Source: Bradyrhizobium iriomotense
Lineage (GTDB): Bacteria; Pseudomonadota; Alphaproteobacteria; Rhizobiales; Xanthobacteraceae
NCBI RefSeq assembly: GCF_030160715.1
Contig: NZ_BSOW01000003.1
Coordinates: 186,001 to 250,000, forward strand
Direction: 5' to 3'
Length of the DNA: 64,000 bases
Shown: positions 17,085 to 25,580 of the stretch, one piece after another
Position numbering within the stretch: position 1 is the stretch's first letter
How the letters are laid out: every line of letters begins with the position of its first letter
The notes under the pieces: generated by a model
Databases searched by the model: none
Told to the model about the DNA's origin: nothing
Seen by the model: the letters and a program-made list of their open reading frames with translations, nothing else
Position numbers and translations under genes: made by a program

Positions 17085-18386
17085 TTACGCGCCCGTCACG
17101 CGCCAGATGACGTTGCCGACGTCGTCGGCCACCAGCAGCGAGCCGTCAGGTCCGAGCGCGACACCCACAGGCCGGCCGTAGGACTCCTTCTCGTCAGGCG
17201 ACAGCATGCCCGACAAGATGTCCCGCGCAGGACCGGAGGGTTTGCCGTTCTCGAACGGTACGAACACGACCTTGTAACCGCTCAAGGTCGAGCGGTTCCA
17301 GGAGCCGTGCTGGCCGATCACCATGCCGTCAGGGAAGCCGGGCAGGGTGCCGGCCGGCATCCAGCAAAGGCCGAGCGAGGCCGTGTGTCCGCCGAGCGCA
17401 TAGTCCGGCGTGATCGCCTTTGCGACCATCGCCTCATCCTGCGGCACGCGGTCGTCGACCGTCTGGCCCCAGTAGCAATAGGGCCAGCCGTAGAAGCCGC
17501 CATCGCGCACCGAGGTCAGATAGTCGGGCGGGGTCTCGTCACCGAGCCCGTCACGTTCGTTGACGACGGTCCAGAGCATGGATGTCGTCGGCTCGAAGGC
17601 AAGGCCGACGGGGTTGCGCAGGCCGCTGGCAAAGATGCGGCTGGTGCCGTTCACGAGATCGAGCTCGTAGACCGCGGCGCGGCCTTCCTCGACCTCCATG
17701 CCCATCTCGGCGATGTTGCTGAGCGAGCCGACGCCGGCATAGAGCTTTTTGCCGTCAGCGCTCGACAGCAGGCTGCGCGTCCAGTGTCCGCTCGGCTTGA
17801 AGGTGACGAGCTCGCGTCCCGAAGCCTTGATGCTCTCCGCGCCCGCGACATAGGGAAACGCGACCACGCCGTCGGTGTTGCCGACATAGAAGGTGTTGTC
17901 GATCAGCGCCATGCCGAACGGCTGGCTCAGTCCTTCCATGAACGTCCCGCGCTGCTCGGCGACACCGTCGCCGTCCGCATCGCGCAGCCGCGTGATGCGG
18001 TTGGCGCTGATGCCGAGCGCCGCGGCGCGCCGCATCGTCGCCTGCATCGCATAATGAAACACGCTCCTCGGCGGGCCCGCAATCTGCGTTGCCTCGGCGA
18101 TCAGCACGTCGCCATTGGGCATTACATTGATCCAGCGCGGATGGTCGAGCCCGGTCGCGAACGCGTTGACCTTCAGTCCGGGCGCGGCGACTGGCTTCTC
18201 GTCACCGCGCCAGCCCCGTGCGGTCGGCATCTTCAGCGTCGGGATCGCGCCTTGCGGCTTGGCTTCCGGAATCTGCGGTGCGCCGCCCCAGGCCGGTTTT
18301 GGCTGGGTCTCCGACATCCGCCGCCAGACGAGCGCACCTCCGCCGATCAGCGCGACGATGCGCGCGAATACGCTGGAAAAACTCAT
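17085..18386 (-). CDS. PQQ-type sugar (sorbosone) dehydrogenase family protein
   Basis: A 433-residue beta-propeller protein of the soluble glucose/sorbosone dehydrogenase (GSDH/SGDH) family. It has an N-terminal hydrophobic segment (residues ~6-20) that should place it at or across the inner membrane with the propeller in the periplasm. Conserved pieces include FATGLDHPRWINVMPNGDVLIAE, ASGLRNPVGLAFEP, DGGFYGWPYCYWG and IGQHGSWNRS, the last two near the expected quinone and metal site. It would oxidise a sugar or aldehyde, passing electrons to a quinone. Which cofactor and sugar are used is not visible. It stands alone on the minus strand. Confidence 0.83.
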   Translation of the reverse strand: MSFSSVFARIVALIGGGALVWRRMSETQPKPAWGGAPQIPEAKPQGAIPTLKMPTARGWRGDEKPVAAPGLKVNAFATGLDHPRWINVMPNGDVLIAEATQIAGPPRSVFHYAMQATMRRAAALGISANRITRLRDADGDGVAEQRGTFMEGLSQPFGMALIDNTFYVGNTDGVVAFPYVAGAESIKASGRELVTFKPSGHWTRSLLSSADGKKLYAGVGSLSNIAEMGMEVEEGRAAVYELDLVNGTSRIFASGLRNPVGLAFEPTTSMLWTVVNERDGLGDETPPDYLTSVRDGGFYGWPYCYWGQTVDDRVPQDEAMVAKAITPDYALGGHTASLGLCWMPAGTLPGFPDGMVIGQHGSWNRSTLSGYKVVFVPFENGKPSGPARDILSGMLSPDEKESYGRPVGVALGPDGSLLVADDVGNVIWRVTGA

Positions 18387-18563
18387 GAAAATCCCCTGTT
18401 GCGCCCGCGGAACCGATCCGGCCCGCGCGGCTGTCGCGATGGTCCTGCGGCCGGCCTCGCTAGCAACAAGGCAGACGCAGATGACAGTAGTTATACGATC
18501 TTACCGTTTCCAATCGAATCGACGAGATTGCATAGCGCTCCCTATGTCAGGGCGCTTCCTCCC

Positions 18564-21311
18564 TTAGAAATCCTGCCCGCCCCGGTTGGCGGGCCTCTTT
18601 TTGGTCCGCCGGGACTCCGGCGCGGGCGCGTGCTTCTCTTCGGAGCGGATCAGGCCAGCCAGCGCATGCAGGGATGCCTGCCGGAGCGTGTCCAGCTCGC
18701 GCGCAGCGGTCCGGCACTCCGCGATCGACATCGATGCGGCCGCAAGCTCGATCGCGTTGCAGGCTTCGAACAGACCGACGAGGCCAAGCGCGCTGGCGGC
18801 GCTGCCGAGCCGGTGCGCGCATTTCGCAAGCTGCACGCGATCATCTGCGGCTGCGGCCTTTATCATGTCTGCAACAAGCGTTTCACTCGTCGCTTCGAGC
18901 AGCTCGCAGAGCTTGGCGATCTGCTGCGCGCCCAGCAGCTCCTTCTGATCGCTCAGGAAGCGCTCATCGATCAGCGTGCCTGCGGCCAGCCGGGCTGTCT
19001 CCGATCCCTCTTGCGGATCGTCTTCGAGCGCGTCGCGCAGGTCCTTGATCAGGATCGGCTTGCCGACGATCTTGCTGATCCCGGCACCGGCAAGGCGCTC
19101 GCGCGCGCTCCGCGAGACGTCCGCGGTCACCGCAATGATGCGCGGTGCCTGCTGCAATCGAAGCTGCCCGATGCGCGCCGCAGCCTCCACGCCGTCCATG
19201 TCGGGCATGTGCAGGTCCATCAGGATGACGTCGAACACAGCGTTGCGAGCCTGCTCGACCGCGGATGCGCCGTCGGTGGCAATCACGGCTTGGTGCCCGA
19301 GCCGGCTGAGCATGGCTTCGCCGATCTCGCAATTGACGGGATCGTCGTCGACGAGCAGCACGCGTAGCGCGCGCGACGGCGCGCGTGGAGCGCCTTGAGA
19401 GGCGACTTTCTCGGCAAGTCCCAGCGGAACTGCGAGGTGGAACACGCTTCCGGAGCCCGGCGTGCTCTCCATCGTCACGTCCCCGCCCATCAGTCGCGTC
19501 AGGCGGCGGGCGATCGCAAGTCCCAGTCCGGTGCCGCCGAAGCGTCGCGCAATGCTGTCGTCGGCCTGCACGAAATCCTCGAAGACCCGCTCGTGCATGT
19601 TGGACGCGATGCCTATGCCGGTATCGGCGACGGATACGCGGAGCAGCAGGGAATCCTGCTGCGGCTCGAGCGCGGCCTTGAGCGTGATGCTGCCCTTCGA
19701 GGTGAACTTGACGGCGTTGCCGATGAGATTGAGCAGCACGCGATTGAGCCGCACCGGATCGCCATGCACATGCGCATTGAGGCTCGCATCGCAGGAGAGG
19801 TCGAATGCAAGCCCCTTCGCCACCGCCTGCGGACGCATCAGGTCGGCGGCCGTCTGGATCAGCTGGTCGAGGCGGAAATCGCGGGTCTCCAGCGCTTCCG
19901 TGCTCGCTTCCAGCCGCGCATATTCCAGGATTGCATCGACCAATGCGATCAGGGTTTCACCGGATCCGGCCGCGGTCGCGAGGTGTCGCCGCTGCGCCTC
20001 GTTCAGGCTGCCGTCGTCGAGCAGCTGCAACACGCCCATGACGCCGTTGAGCGGTGTGCGCAGCTCATGGCTGACGACGGCCAGGAAGCGCGACTTGGTC
20101 TCGTTGGCCTGCACGGCGGCGCTGCGGGCGCGTTCGGCGGCATCATGCTCGGCGAGCGCATGATCGCGCGCCTTTTCGAGCTCGGCCGTACGTTCGGCAA
20201 CCTTGCGCTCCAGCGTCGCGTAGGAGTCGCGCAAGTGCGCGGCCATCACGTTGAACTGGTCGCCGAGCGCCTCCAGCTCGTCATTGGTCTTGATGGCGAG
20301 CCGCAGGGAGAGATCGCCGCTGCCGATCCGCTTTGCGCCCTGCGTCAATACCTGGATGGGGACCGTCATGCGCCGGCTGAGCAGGAATGCCGCCAGAACT
20401 GCGCATGCGAGCATGGCGACCAGCAAGAATGTCGAGCGCCCGATGGAGGCGTAAATCGGCGCATAGGCTTCGCTGACCGGCAGTTCGACGAAGACGAGCC
20501 AGCCGAGCGGAGGGACCGTTGCGTAGGTCGAGAGCACGCGCCGCTGCGACAGGTCATCCCTGACGAGTCCTCCCGCGGCGGGCGGAACGCCGGCAAGCGC
20601 CGCCTGGACGTCGGGGCTCCCGGAGAGATCGGTGTGGCGCAGCGCAGGCCACAAGTCCGGATGCGCGATCAACTGTCCCTTGCGGTCGACGACATAGGCC
20701 TTGCCGGTGCTGCCGACCTTGATCCTCGCGACGAGGTCCCAGATGAAGCGCAGATTGACCTCGGCGACCATGACTTGCGGATCGTTTCCGCCGCCGAGGA
20801 CGGCAAGCGTCATGAACGGCTCCGTATCGCCGAAGAAGTAGATCGGTCCGTAATAGATGCCGCTCGCCCTGGCACCGAGAAAGGCCGGCGAGGCCGCAAG
20901 ATCGGCCTGGCTGCCGACCTTGTCGGCGAGGCGGCGCGACACGCGGACCTGCTCGCGTCCGCGAGCATCGAGCGATGCGATCTCGGCGATGGCGGGCGAG
21001 AGGCGCAGGAGGCGGATGGCGTTGAGCCGCTCGTCCTCCTGGGCCGACAGATCCGGCGGCAGGCGCGACAGCCATCTGAGCTGGCTTTCGATCTGACCGA
21101 TGAACTGGCCGATTTGGATCGCCGCCGATGCCGCCTGTTCGCGCTGGGTCGCCGCAAGAAGCTGCTTCTGCTCGCGGTAGGAGAACCAGACCTCGAGCGA
21201 GGTGTTGACGGCGAGCGCCGCGAAGGCGAGCGCGACGAACGAGTAGAGATACTTGCGAAACAGCCGGCTCGGAGGCGCGCGCGAGGTGTCCTGGTCCGCC
21301 GGCTCGTTCAC
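18564..21311 (-). CDS. Hybrid sensor histidine kinase (CACHE-HAMP-HisKA-HATPase-REC-HPt)
   Basis: A 915-residue membrane sensor kinase with a complete internal phosphorelay. Order: transmembrane helix ~20-38; periplasmic double-CACHE-like sensor ~45-280; second helix ~292-312; HAMP ~313-365; short coiled coil; HisKA with H415 in SHELRTPLNG; HATPase with N-box GNAVKF, DTGIGI and GTGLGL; receiver with acidic VDDDPVN and phospho-acceptor D699 in MDLHMP; HPt with H833 in CAHRLGS. GTG 21311 overlaps the stop of the upstream binding-protein gene (GTGA), giving coupled translation. An upstream in-frame extension lies wholly inside that gene and is rejected. This pairing resembles TorT-TorS and LuxP-LuxQ. 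No separate response regulator is adjacent. Confidence 0.92.
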   Translation of the reverse strand: MNEPADQDTSRAPPSRLFRKYLYSFVALAFAALAVNTSLEVWFSYREQKQLLAATQREQAASAAIQIGQFIGQIESQLRWLSRLPPDLSAQEDERLNAIRLLRLSPAIAEIASLDARGREQVRVSRRLADKVGSQADLAASPAFLGARASGIYYGPIYFFGDTEPFMTLAVLGGGNDPQVMVAEVNLRFIWDLVARIKVGSTGKAYVVDRKGQLIAHPDLWPALRHTDLSGSPDVQAALAGVPPAAGGLVRDDLSQRRVLSTYATVPPLGWLVFVELPVSEAYAPIYASIGRSTFLLVAMLACAVLAAFLLSRRMTVPIQVLTQGAKRIGSGDLSLRLAIKTNDELEALGDQFNVMAAHLRDSYATLERKVAERTAELEKARDHALAEHDAAERARSAAVQANETKSRFLAVVSHELRTPLNGVMGVLQLLDDGSLNEAQRRHLATAAGSGETLIALVDAILEYARLEASTEALETRDFRLDQLIQTAADLMRPQAVAKGLAFDLSCDASLNAHVHGDPVRLNRVLLNLIGNAVKFTSKGSITLKAALEPQQDSLLLRVSVADTGIGIASNMHERVFEDFVQADDSIARRFGGTGLGLAIARRLTRLMGGDVTMESTPGSGSVFHLAVPLGLAEKVASQGAPRAPSRALRVLLVDDDPVNCEIGEAMLSRLGHQAVIATDGASAVEQARNAVFDVILMDLHMPDMDGVEAAARIGQLRLQQAPRIIAVTADVSRSARERLAGAGISKIVGKPILIKDLRDALEDDPQEGSETARLAAGTLIDERFLSDQKELLGAQQIAKLCELLEATSETLVADMIKAAAADDRVQLAKCAHRLGSAASALGLVGLFEACNAIELAAASMSIAECRTAARELDTLRQASLHALAGLIRSEEKHAPAPESRRTKKRPANRGGQDF

Positions 21312-22351
21312 TCGCGGATCTCGTCGGCGCGCGCGAGCAACGTGGCCGGCAGTTTCAGCCCCAGGGCGTCGGCGGCCTTGCGGTTGATCAGAAGCTCGTA
21401 TTTTCGCGGCGACTGCACCGGAAGGTCGCCGGCCCTGGTCCCGCGCAGGATGAGGTCGACATAGTCCGCCGAGCGCACCTCGAGGGCAGCGCCGTAGCTC
21501 ATCAGCCCGCCGACGTCGATGAAATAATGGAAGGGATAGATGATCGGCACGCGGTGCTGCGCGGCGGCCGCGACGATGGCGCGCCGGTTGATGACGAGGA
21601 ACGGGTCGACGAGCGCGATCATCGCGCCCGCCGGGGGACCGGCGTAGCCGCGGATGGCCTGGTCTATTCCGGTTGCGTCGTTGACCGGCACTGGCGAGAC
21701 GCTCACGCCCATGGACGCGGCTTCGGATTCGATCGAGTCGAGAAAGAAGCGCCCGGCGCGGGGTGTGGTCGCCGGATTGAAGAGCACACCGACGCGCGAG
21801 ATGGCGGGAGCTGCTTCGCGCAGCAGTTGAAGCCATTTGCCGCCCATTTCGGCGGTGCCGTTGGTGAAGCCGGTGACGTTGCCGCCGGGGCGCGCGAGAC
21901 TCTCGACGAAGCCGTTGCCGACGGGATCGTTGGAGGTCGCGAACACGATCGGGATCGTCTTGGTGGCGGCCATCAGAGCCGCAGTCTCGTTCGTCGACGA
22001 GGTCAGGATCACGTCCGGCTTGAGTGCGAGGATTTCCCGGATCGCAGCTTCCTGCTGCGCAGGGCCGCCGAAGCTCGAACGGGTCTCATAGCGGACATTG
22101 ACGCCTTCCACCCATCCCCGTTCGGTCATGCCCTGGATCAGTGCGCTCAGTCGCGAGGCCGCGCTCTCCGGTGCGCTCCGGTTGGTCAGCGGATCGCCGA
22201 GCGGCAGTCCAATCAGGGAGGCGACGACGCGCACCCGGTCCGGCGATGCGCCGAGCGCAAGCCATCCCGCGGCCGATGCGCCGACAAGGCGAATGAAATT
22301 GCGGCGGTCGACCGCCACCGGGGCGAGGGGACGCGCGGACTGCCCTGTCAT
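21308..22351 (-). CDS. Orphan ABC-type substrate-binding protein (PF04392-like), likely sensor partner
   Basis: A 347-residue periplasmic binding protein of the ABC_sub_bind (TrpX-like) family. The N-terminus has a twin-arginine-like signal (RRNFIRLVG followed by a hydrophobic stretch). The mature part has the two-lobe pattern: VVASLIGLPLGDP, the AALMAATKTIPIVFATSNDPVGNGFVESLARPGGN region split across lobes, and GALMSYGA-like SYGAALEVRSADYVDLILRG near the end. No permease or ATPase gene is nearby. Its stop overlaps the start of a hybrid kinase, so it most likely presents a ligand to that sensor rather than to a transporter. The ligand is unknown. Confidence 0.87.
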   Translation of the reverse strand: MTGQSARPLAPVAVDRRNFIRLVGASAAGWLALGASPDRVRVVASLIGLPLGDPLTNRSAPESAASRLSALIQGMTERGWVEGVNVRYETRSSFGGPAQQEAAIREILALKPDVILTSSTNETAALMAATKTIPIVFATSNDPVGNGFVESLARPGGNVTGFTNGTAEMGGKWLQLLREAAPAISRVGVLFNPATTPRAGRFFLDSIESEAASMGVSVSPVPVNDATGIDQAIRGYAGPPAGAMIALVDPFLVINRRAIVAAAAQHRVPIIYPFHYFIDVGGLMSYGAALEVRSADYVDLILRGTRAGDLPVQSPRKYELLINRKAADALGLKLPATLLARADEIRE

Positions 22352-22505
22352 GAAATGGGTTGCACGATGGCTTGTTCCAGCCGCTGTGAATAGCGCGAAA
22401 GCGTTGCGATCACAAATGAGGAAGGTCGGCGCCTGTGAATGTTCATTCGCAGTCTTGCGCCCGGCGCACGCGACCGAGCATTGTGGCGCAGAACTTTCTC
22501 CACGT

Positions 22506-22586
22506 CGTCATTGCGAGCGCAGCGAAGCAATCTAGAATCCCGCCGCGAAAAGATATCCGGATTGCTTCGCTGCGCTCGCAATGACG
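22506..22586. repeat. Perfect 27-base inverted repeat (REP-like)
   Basis: Arms 22506-22532 and 22560-22586 are perfect reverse complements over 27 bases (core ATTGCGAGCGCAGCGAAGCA), separated by 27 bases. It would form a very stable hairpin. This core sequence is a common dispersed repeat in Bradyrhizobium-like genomes. Confidence 0.85.
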
Positions 22587-22758
22587 GTGCTGATGATCCG
22601 CCATGCTGAGTCTGACCGCGCACGTCGATGATGGCATCTTGCCAGTGATTTGCCCGACGTGTCAAACGATTTCGTAAAATCCGCAAGGCGTCGCGCCGGT
22701 CGTCATCGACTCCTTTGCATGGGGTTGTTTTCGATATTTTGGTTTGGTGGAGTAGCTG

Positions 22759-22831
22759 GGATGGAGCGCAGCGCAATCCGGGGTATCTCGCCACGGGCGG
22801 CGTTCGTCCCGGATTCCGCTGCGCTCCATCC
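22759..22831. repeat. 24-base inverted repeat (REP-like, different family)
   Basis: Arms 22759-22782 and 22808-22831 pair with one mismatch over 24 bases (core GGATGGAGCGCAGCG). Its sequence differs from the palindrome 170 bases upstream, so two repeat families lie in one gap. Confidence 0.8.
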
Positions 22832-22911
22832 GGGCTGCAGGACTGATTTGCCTCGCCCTATCGAAGCGAGCCGAGCCCTCGGTTGCACGCCCGGCGGGAT
22901 TCTGGTACGTT

Positions 22912-22927
22912 TGAGGTGCGTGCCTCA
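22912..22927. promoter_or_regulatory. Candidate LacI-type operator upstream of ribose-type transporter
   Basis: TGAGGTGCGTGCCTCA has TGAGG/CCTCA arms around a central CG, the usual build of LacI-family operators. TGCGTGCCTCA within it recurs as TGCGTACCTCA at 29153-29163, before the second sugar transporter. A LacI gene lies at 34047. The regulatory link is inference. Confidence 0.4.
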
Positions 22928-23086
22928 TTTTTCTTCCGGGTAGGCTAAAGCCGACGGCGCCGCGACCTCCGCTGATTTTGGAGCCGGGCTTCGTTGCTTG
23001 GGTTCGGGGAGAAACAGGACGGCTTGCGTAAATGACATGAAGAGTTGGCCGCGAACGACGGTCAACCGCTCAAAAGGGAGGGATGA

Positions 23087-24040
23087 ATGCAGCGTCTCTT
23101 GGTTGCAGGTGTATCCGTTGTGTTCGCGGTCGCGCTGGGTCTCGGCTCGGCCAACGCGGCGGACAAGAAGGTTCTGGCCTTCGTCGTCAACGGCGCGTCC
23201 GACTTCTGGAAGATCGCCGAAGCCGGCGTGAAGAAGGCGCAGGGCGAACTGCCCAATTACGAGCTTCAGTTCAAATATCCAGAACAGGCCGCGGCCGCCG
23301 TGCAGCAGCGGGTGATGGACGACCTCGTCGCGGCGGGTGCCGCCGGCATCATGGTCAGCGCCGTCGATCCGAAGAACCAGACCGAACATCTCAACAAGAT
23401 CGCCTCGCAGGCGCTGCTGTTCACCACCGACAGCGACGCGCCGGCCTCGAAGCGTGTCGGCTATATCGGCTCGTCGAACACCGATCTCGGCAAGGATGCC
23501 GGCAAGATGATGTTGAAGGCACTGCCGAACGGCGGCAAGTGCGTCGGTTTCGTCGGCCTTCCCGGAGCCGACAACGCCCGCGAGCGTATCGAGGGCGTCA
23601 AGGAGACGATCAAGGGCTCGAAGGTCGAGCTCGTGGATGTCCGCGGCGATGAGATCGACCAGACCCGGGCCAAGCGCAATGTCGAGGACATCCTCGCCGC
23701 TATGCCCGACGTGAGCTGCCTCGTCGGCTTCTATTCCTACAACACGCCGCGCATCTACGAGGTGCTGAAGGAGGCCGGCAAGCTCGGCAAGATCCAGATC
23801 ATCGGCTTCGACGAGGATCCGATCACGCTCGGCGGCGTCAAGGAAGGCAGCATCGTCGGCACGGTCGTGCAGCAGCCGTTCGAGTGGGGCTATCAGGGCA
23901 TGAAGCTGATGGCCAGCTATATCGGCGGCGACAAGTCGGGCATTCCGGCGAACGGCATCATCATCGTTCCCGGCAAGGTCATCGACAAGTCGAATGTCGA
24001 CGACTTCATGGCCTCGATGAAAGCGATGCTCAAGAAATAG
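23087..24040 (+). CDS. Sugar ABC transporter substrate-binding protein (ribose-type)
   Basis: A 317-residue periplasmic protein of the type-1 (RbsB-like, Peripla_BP_4) family. The signal peptide ends SANAADKK. The mature start VLAFVVNGASDFWKIAEAGVKKAQ is the typical first-lobe ligand region of ribose/xylose-type binding proteins. ATG 23087 has a strong ribosome site. It is the first gene of a three-gene CUT2 transporter (binding protein, double ATPase, permease). It binds a monosaccharide or small sugar derivative; which one cannot be told. Confidence 0.92.
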   Translation: MQRLLVAGVSVVFAVALGLGSANAADKKVLAFVVNGASDFWKIAEAGVKKAQGELPNYELQFKYPEQAAAAVQQRVMDDLVAAGAAGIMVSAVDPKNQTEHLNKIASQALLFTTDSDAPASKRVGYIGSSNTDLGKDAGKMMLKALPNGGKCVGFVGLPGADNARERIEGVKETIKGSKVELVDVRGDEIDQTRAKRNVEDILAAMPDVSCLVGFYSYNTPRIYEVLKEAGKLGKIQIIGFDEDPITLGGVKEGSIVGTVVQQPFEWGYQGMKLMASYIGGDKSGIPANGIIIVPGKVIDKSNVDDFMASMKAMLKK

Positions 24041-24065
24041 GGGGTGTCAGCGCTGCTCGCAGCCA

Positions 24066-25568
24066 ATGCCTGAGCCGTTCCTCGAACTGGTCGACATCAG
24101 CAAGACCTATCCCGGCGTGGTCGCCCTCGACCACGTCGACCTCAAGGTCGCGCCGGGCGAGGTGATTGCGCTGATCGGCGAGAACGGCGCCGGCAAGTCG
24201 ACCCTGATGCGCGTGCTCGGCGGCGTCGTCGAGCCGAGCGGCGGTCTCATCCGGGTCGACGGCGTCGAGCGGGGCTCGTTCACGGTGGGGGAGGCGATCC
24301 AGGCCGGCATCGCCTTCGTTCACCAGGAGCTCAACCTCTTCGACAATCTCGACGTCGCCGGCAACGTCTTCATCGGGCGCGAGCCGGTGCATGGCGGGCC
24401 GTTGCGGCTGATCGACCGCAAGGCGCTCTATGCCAAGGTGCGGCCCTTGCTGGAACGGCTGGGCGCCGATTTCGAACCCGACGCGCCGCTCGCCGAGTTG
24501 TCGCTCGCCCAGCACCAGCTCGTCGAGATCATGAAGGCGCTCTCGCTCGATGCGCGCCTCGTCATCATGGACGAGCCGACCTCGAGCCTGACCTTGACCG
24601 AGACGGACCGCTTGATGCGGGTCATCGCGGGCCTCAAGGCCGACGGCGTCAGCATCATCTTCATCACGCACCGCCTCAACGAGGTGATGCAATGCGCCGA
24701 TCGCGCGGTGGTGCTGCGCGACGGGCGCATGGTCGGCGCGCTGACCCGCGCGGAGCTCTCGCCGGCGGCGATGATCCGCCTGATGATCGGGCGCGACCTC
24801 AGATCGCTGTACGTTCCGCCGGCAGCTGCTCCCGGTGAGGCCGTGCTCGACATCGTCGAAGCCGTCACCGACACCTATCCGGAGCGCGCCGTCAGCCTGT
24901 CGGTGCGCCGCGGCGAGATTTTGGGGCTTGCCGGCCTGGTCGGCTCGGGGCGCACGGAACTCGCGCGGGCCATTTTCGGCGTCGATCCCCTGCGTGGCGG
25001 CGCGATCAGGCTGGACGGCGCGCCGGTCCGTATTGCCAGCCCGCGCGCTGCGATCGAGCACGGCATTTACCTTGTCCCTGAGGATCGCAAGAGTTCCGGC
25101 CTCCTGCTCGACGTCTCGATCGCCGAAAACATCTCGCTGCCGGACTTGTCATCCTACTTGCGGCTCTGGCTCGTGAACACTGCGCGCGAGACCGAGAACG
25201 CCCGCCGCCAGCGCGAGCGCCTCAAGATCCGCACGCCTGACGTCGAAACCGCCGTCGGCTCACTGTCCGGCGGCAACCAGCAGAAGGTCGTGCTCGCCAA
25301 ATGGCTGTCGATGCGGCCGAAGGTCCTGATCTTCGACGAGCCGACGCGCGGCATCGATGTCGGCGCCAAGCAGGAGATCTACGACATGCTGCGCCGTCTG
25401 ACCGACGCCGGCGTCGCGGTCCTGATGATCTCCAGCGACATGGAGGAGGTGATCGGGGTGAGCGACCGCATCGCGGTGATGCACGAAGGTGCGATCTCGG
25501 GATTCCTTGATCGCAGCCAGTTCAGCGAGCACAATGTGCTGCAACTGGCGGTCGGCCACACAATCTAG
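24066..25568 (+). CDS. Sugar ABC transporter ATP-binding protein, two-domain (RbsA/MglA-type)
   Basis: A 500-residue fused double ATPase. The N-terminal domain has an intact Walker A GENGAGKST and Walker B LVIMDEPTSSL. The C-terminal domain has the usual degenerate Walker A GLVGSGRTE, the signature LSGGNQQKVVLAKWL and the Walker B LIFDEPTRGIDVG. Length is normal for RbsA-like proteins. It lies 25 bases after the binding-protein gene and powers sugar uptake through the next gene's permease. Confidence 0.94.
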   Translation: MPEPFLELVDISKTYPGVVALDHVDLKVAPGEVIALIGENGAGKSTLMRVLGGVVEPSGGLIRVDGVERGSFTVGEAIQAGIAFVHQELNLFDNLDVAGNVFIGREPVHGGPLRLIDRKALYAKVRPLLERLGADFEPDAPLAELSLAQHQLVEIMKALSLDARLVIMDEPTSSLTLTETDRLMRVIAGLKADGVSIIFITHRLNEVMQCADRAVVLRDGRMVGALTRAELSPAAMIRLMIGRDLRSLYVPPAAAPGEAVLDIVEAVTDTYPERAVSLSVRRGEILGLAGLVGSGRTELARAIFGVDPLRGGAIRLDGAPVRIASPRAAIEHGIYLVPEDRKSSGLLLDVSIAENISLPDLSSYLRLWLVNTARETENARRQRERLKIRTPDVETAVGSLSGGNQQKVVLAKWLSMRPKVLIFDEPTRGIDVGAKQEIYDMLRRLTDAGVAVLMISSDMEEVIGVSDRIAVMHEGAISGFLDRSQFSEHNVLQLAVGHTI

Positions 25569-25580
25569 GGCGAGGGGACC

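Larger units (their letters stand above)
22352..23086. other. 735-base non-coding stretch
   Basis: No convincing gene is seen here: the short open frames have no ribosome sites or recognisable families and run across palindromes. It holds the divergent promoters of the substrate-binding-protein/kinase pair (minus) and of the ribose-type transporter (plus), two palindromic repeats (22506-22586, 22759-22831) and a candidate operator (22912-22927). A good ribosome site, GGGAGGGATGA, precedes the transporter gene at 23087. Confidence 0.6.

Noticed and set aside
18575..18602. GCCCGCC...GGCGGGC hairpin followed by a T-run on the plus strand
   Set aside because: It lies inside the 3' coding end of the minus-strand kinase gene and no plus-strand transcript is expected there; the T-run is on the wrong strand for the kinase.
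17307..21464. Two plus-strand open frames of more than 680 codons opposite the kinase region
   Set aside because: They are antisense shadows caused by high G+C: no recognisable domains, Arg-rich low-complexity content, and full overlap with well-supported minus-strand genes.
21312..21836. N-terminal extension of the hybrid kinase by 175 residues
   Set aside because: It lies wholly within the binding-protein gene; the GTG at 21311 overlapping that gene's stop gives a normal sensor start before the first membrane helix.
22650..22943. Small open frames in the 735-base gap
   Set aside because: They cross palindromic repeats, lack ribosome sites and show no family resemblance.
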